Source: Candidatus Latescibacterota bacterium (GTDB lineage: Bacteria; Latescibacterota; UBA2968; UBA8231). Taken from it: 64,000 nucleotides of DNA. Shown here piece by piece: positions 61,505 to 64,000 of the stretch (position 1 is its first letter; every line of letters begins with the position of its first letter). The notes below the pieces were generated by a model that saw only the letters and a list, made by a program, of their open reading frames with translations, did not search any database and had not been told where the DNA came from. Location of the stretch: positions 1 through 64,000 of the forward strand of contig SLHA01000010.1 in NCBI GenBank assembly GCA_007136405.1. Direction: 5' to 3'. The position numbers and the translations under genes were made by a program.

Positions 61505-62764
61505 TCAGGCGGGGATGTTGACGTGGAAACACGTCCCGGCACCCGCTGAACTCGTCACGCTGATACTGCCGTTGTGGGCTTCCACGATCTTGCGACTGGT
61601 GACCAGACCCAGGCCGGTACCATCTTCCTTGGTGGTGAAAAAGGGGGTAAACAGCTTGTCCAGAATCTCCGACGACATGCCCGGCCCGGTGTCGTCTACG
61701 CTGAGCACGACCCCTTTCGCATCCCCGGCAGGACCTACGCGCACTGTTATGTCACCGCCTTCCGGCATGGCCTGCTGCGCGTTCTGCAGCAGGTTGAGGA
61801 TGACCTGCTGAAACTGCTCCGGATCGATGCGACACTGCAGGTCCGGGTAATGGTAGACGCGGTGGACGGTCACATTGCGGTGGTTGCGTGCCAGTTCGAT
61901 TTCGAAGAAGGCCGTGGCTTCTTCCACCAGTTCCACGAGGTTCACCTGATGGGCGTGCAGACGCAGTGGGCGGGTATAGGTCAGCAGGCTGGTGACGATA
62001 CGGTTCAGGCGACCTACGCCTTCGGTGATTTTGGCGACCAGGCGACGGCGCGGATCGTCGTGGCCCAGATCCCGGCCGAGCAGGTTGGCAAAGGTGGCAA
62101 TGCCGCCCAGCGGATTGCGAATTTCGTGGGCCACGGTAGCCGCCATCTCGCCCAGCGCCGCCAGCGTATGGGCACGCTGGATCTCCGCCTCCAGGCGCTT
62201 GATTTCGGTCATGTCGTTGAAGACCTCGACGGCGCCCAGAACGCTGCCGTTTTCATCTCGAACCAGCGACGTGCTGAAGCCGACGGGGATGCTGTGACCG
62301 TCGGCGTGTACGAGCTCCTTCTCCCGGTGGCTCAGGCTCAGGCCGGTTTCCAGGGTGTGCAGCACGGAATGCCGGCTGCCATACTCCAGACCCAGGGCCT
62401 GCTCATACGTTTTTCCCAACACCTCGGCCTCGGATCTGCCGGTGATGCCCTGCGCGGCCTGGTTGAACAAGGTGATCACGCCATCGGCATCGACGACCAG
62501 TACTCCGCCGGTCAGGCTTTCCAGGATGTTGTTCAGATAATTACTGACCCGATCCTTTTCCTCGAGACTGCGCCGCAGTTCCAGGTTCGTCTCTTCGAGC
62601 TTGACGTTGAGCGACTCGAACTGCGCTTCCAGCTGCTCGTACGCTTCACGGTAGCGGCGCGTGGTCTCCTTGAACAGCGTGTAGGAATCCGTGAAGTCCT
62701 GCAACCCGGCATGGGTGGCGCCCAGATTGAGGTGGTGCCCGGTCATCGTTTGTTCTTCGATCAT
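61505..62764 (-). CDS. Cytosolic PAS-domain sensor histidine kinase (FleS/FlgS-like)
   Basis: This encodes 419 residues with no membrane helix. The order is an N-terminal coiled coil (30-75, 'LEAQFESLNVKLEETNLELR'), a PAS domain (about 75-195), DHp with H213 in 'AATVAHEIRNPLGGI', and catalytic ATPase with N-box 'LNLLQNAQQAMPEGG', 'DTGPGMS' and 'GTGLGLVTSRKIV'. It autophosphorylates and passes phosphate to the adjacent NtrC-type regulator. A soluble kinase with this layout paired to a sigma54 activator resembles the flagellar FleSR/FlgSR systems, but no flagellar structural gene is present to confirm that. Confidence 0.93.
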   Translation of the reverse strand: MIEEQTMTGHHLNLGATHAGLQDFTDSYTLFKETTRRYREAYEQLEAQFESLNVKLEETNLELRRSLEEKDRVSNYLNNILESLTGGVLVVDADGVITLFNQAAQGITGRSEAEVLGKTYEQALGLEYGSRHSVLHTLETGLSLSHREKELVHADGHSIPVGFSTSLVRDENGSVLGAVEVFNDMTEIKRLEAEIQRAHTLAALGEMAATVAHEIRNPLGGIATFANLLGRDLGHDDPRRRLVAKITEGVGRLNRIVTSLLTYTRPLRLHAHQVNLVELVEEATAFFEIELARNHRNVTVHRVYHYPDLQCRIDPEQFQQVILNLLQNAQQAMPEGGDITVRVGPAGDAKGVVLSVDDTGPGMSSEILDKLFTPFFTTKEDGTGLGLVTSRKIVEAHNGSISVTSSAGAGTCFHVNIPA

Positions 62765-62801
62765 AGGGTATCCGGAGACTGTTCGGTGCGATGGCAGGAC
62801 A

Positions 62802-63164
62802 CTAGCGCTGGACGGGGGTGTTCAGGGTGATGCCACGGCGGCTCAACAACCGGTGATTCCTCTCTTCCATGTTCAGCAGTGCTTTCAGCTGGGCTCGCAA
62901 CTCGGCCCTGTGGTTCGAGGGAGGCATGTCCACCGCGGCTGCAAGCTGTTTGATGCCGGCACGCAGTTCATGGGCCATGGCGGCCTCCCGGCGCAACAAC
63001 GGCACGAGACCGGATGGCGCGGCGCCGGCACACAGGCTTGCGTGCACACGCCTGGACAGCTCCAGTGCCGCTTTGCTCGTGGAGATGAGTTGCTCGGAGA
63101 GTGTGTCCGCAGTCTGCGCGGAGCGGGTCTCCCGGTGTGTTTGTGCTTCATTGCCGGACGGCAT
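62802..63164 (-). CDS. Hypothetical helical protein (possibly FlgN/FliT-like)
   Basis: The ATG at 63164 ('MPSGNEAQTHRETR') gives 120 residues; the ORF-track start is upstream in non-coding-looking sequence. It is all-helical, with 'LRAQLKALLNMEERNHRLLS' near the end. That pattern of 'L..eErN..LL' recalls FlgN/FliT flagellar chaperones, but similarity is slight. It lies 37 bases upstream of the histidine kinase on the same strand. RBS is moderate (GGGAC). Confidence 0.5.
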   Translation of the reverse strand: MPSGNEAQTHRETRSAQTADTLSEQLISTSKAALELSRRVHASLCAGAAPSGLVPLLRREAAMAHELRAGIKQLAAAVDMPPSNHRAELRAQLKALLNMEERNHRLLSRRGITLNTPVQR

Positions 63165-63525
63165 GGTCGTTCGTCCCGGAAAACTGTCGGCGATGATCTG
63201 CACCCTGGCGGCGCCGAAGGCGCGGAACAGACCATAGCAAATCAAGTGCCTGGTCAGGACCGCCTGGTGCACGAGCCGCTGCGTTCAGGGGAGCGCAACA
63301 CCTGTCGCGGGGCGCCTCACGGTGCGACGCAGGCCGCCTGGGCGCCAGTCCGGCACGGCATGCAAGGGGAGAGGTCCGGATCCTGCCGGTGGCGGACCGG
63401 AAGAACATACCGCGCGGACAGAACAATTTGCCGCGACCTGGGCCAATATAACCCCAACTCGTCCGGGCAGGCAAACGGCCGTCACGGCCAACGAGGGTAT
63501 GCCGCGAGCGGACGCCGCTGGCGAT
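63165..63525. other. Intergenic region (361 bp) upstream of the hypothetical-HK-RR operon
   Basis: I see no convincing gene. An AT-rich patch (about 63420-63455) on the minus strand could hold a promoter, but no matching -35/-10 or -24/-12 pair satisfies the consensus spacing. Confidence 0.4.
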
Positions 63526-63993
63526 TCACCGCACGATGGTGGGATTGGAGCGATGACGGCCGGATGGCTGCCCGGCGCCGCGCGGTTTGCGGCGAGAGGG
63601 CGGCGAACGATCCGGTGTCGCTGGTCGCTCCGGCTGCTGTTCCAACTGCAGAGCGCTGGCGGCCACGTCGGCATGTTCCCGGCGCATGTGCAGCAGGGCG
63701 CGTCCTCCCATCATCAGGGTGAGCAATCCCAGCACAGCGACACCGCCGCCCAGGCCGGCCAGATACAGCAGGTAGGAATTACGGGAAAACGCCAGACTGA
63801 CGGCCAATACACCGACCAGGAACAGGCTGATGGACACGGAGGAGAGGACGTAAGAGCGCCAGAACCTGACATTGTGGTCCCGCAGATGGTCCATCGTCGC
63901 CACCGGCGGGGGAGCGGCCGGCGGCTCGCGGGAATCCAGCAGCCGTTCGGTGTGAACAGCGGTAGTCTGGTAGGTATCGGCCATGCCCAGCAT
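63526..63993 (-). CDS. Hypothetical two-helix membrane protein
   Basis: This encodes 155 residues. After a soluble N-terminus there are two membrane segments, 'SYVLSSVSISLFLVGVLAVS' and 'LLYLAGLGGGVAVLGLLTLM', then a Pro/Arg-rich cytosolic tail ('RPATPDRSPPSRRKPR'). I recognise no family. The start is near the window edge; an ATG at 63984 ('MADTYQTT') is as likely as the one at 63993. Confidence 0.55.
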   Translation of the reverse strand: MLGMADTYQTTAVHTERLLDSREPPAAPPPVATMDHLRDHNVRFWRSYVLSSVSISLFLVGVLAVSLAFSRNSYLLYLAGLGGGVAVLGLLTLMMGGRALLHMRREHADVAASALQLEQQPERPATPDRSPPSRRKPRGAGQPSGRHRSNPTIVR

Positions 63994-64000
63994 ACCCGTA

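Noticed and set aside
63420-63460. Sigma54 promoter (TTGGCCC...GCGGCA) upstream of the HK operon
   Set aside because: The GG-N10-GC spacing required for a -24/-12 element is not met.

Overview
The window is 64 kb of GC-rich bacterial chromosome, about 60-65% GC by eye, densely coded on both strands. I saw no rRNA or tRNA genes, insertion sequences, prophage or CRISPR array. The cell is Gram-negative: there is an LPS-transport cluster (an LptC/LptA-like lipoprotein plus LptB), a soluble lytic transglycosylase and a complete Na+-translocating NADH:quinone reductase. The gene set does not look proteobacterial. It includes a eukaryote-type HisA with no his neighbours, GatC without GatA or GatB, a DUF4159 protein and several enolase-superfamily sugar enzymes. 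An FCB-group or candidate-phylum bacterium (for example Latescibacterota- or Gemmatimonadota-like) fits, but this is a weak inference.

Layout. 1-7.1 kb: sugar-acid catabolism genes (a sugar isomerase tail, two mandelate-racemase-family enzymes and a tartrate/isopropylmalate-dehydrogenase-like enzyme), interrupted by a minus-strand run of response regulator, FapA/DUF342 protein, rsmD and a HisA-like gene. 7.1-12.8 kb: mutY, a DUF368 lipid-carrier transporter, a small membrane protein, slt, and a 1.1 kb gap with few genes that carries minisatellites. 12.8-18.5 kb: the pyruvate dehydrogenase operon aceE-aceF-lpdA. 18.7-21.5 kb: a DUF4159 protein and panB. 21.7-28.0 kb: nqrABCDEF with the maturation gene nqrM, then a hairpin-rich spacer. 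28.4-32.5 kb: a polyprenyl synthase, an ECF sigma factor, a SEC-C protein, an RmlC-like epimerase and a PyrE-like protein. 32.5-43.5 kb: smc, gatC with a clear terminator, pyrG, the LptC/A lipoprotein, lptB and rpoN, the last behind a near-consensus sigma70 promoter. 43.6-46.2 kb: a LarA/DUF2088-like protein and an unrecognised 397-residue protein. 46.4-59.6 kb: a minus-strand cluster of an AraC regulator, a 2,623-residue unrecognised giant, an ATP-grasp-like protein, a fucokinase-like GHMP kinase and a NYN-domain protein. 60.0-64.0 kb: an NtrC-type regulator with its PAS histidine kinase (FleSR-like) and two small hypotheticals.

The best candidate for an undescribed system is the 46.4-59.6 kb cluster. 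The giant has no family I can name, but near its C-terminus there is a segment resembling an ATP-grasp fold. It is followed on the same strand by a second ATP-grasp-like protein and a sugar-kinase-like protein, with an AraC/cupin regulator upstream. This suggests a regulated ATP-dependent ligation and phosphorylation pathway of unknown product. Other odd features are an enolase-superfamily protein with His where the first metal-binding Asp should be, a single lipoprotein merging LptC- and LptA-like regions in the usual lptC-lptA-lptB-rpoN place, and perfect 17-19 bp tandem duplications in three separate intergenic gaps.
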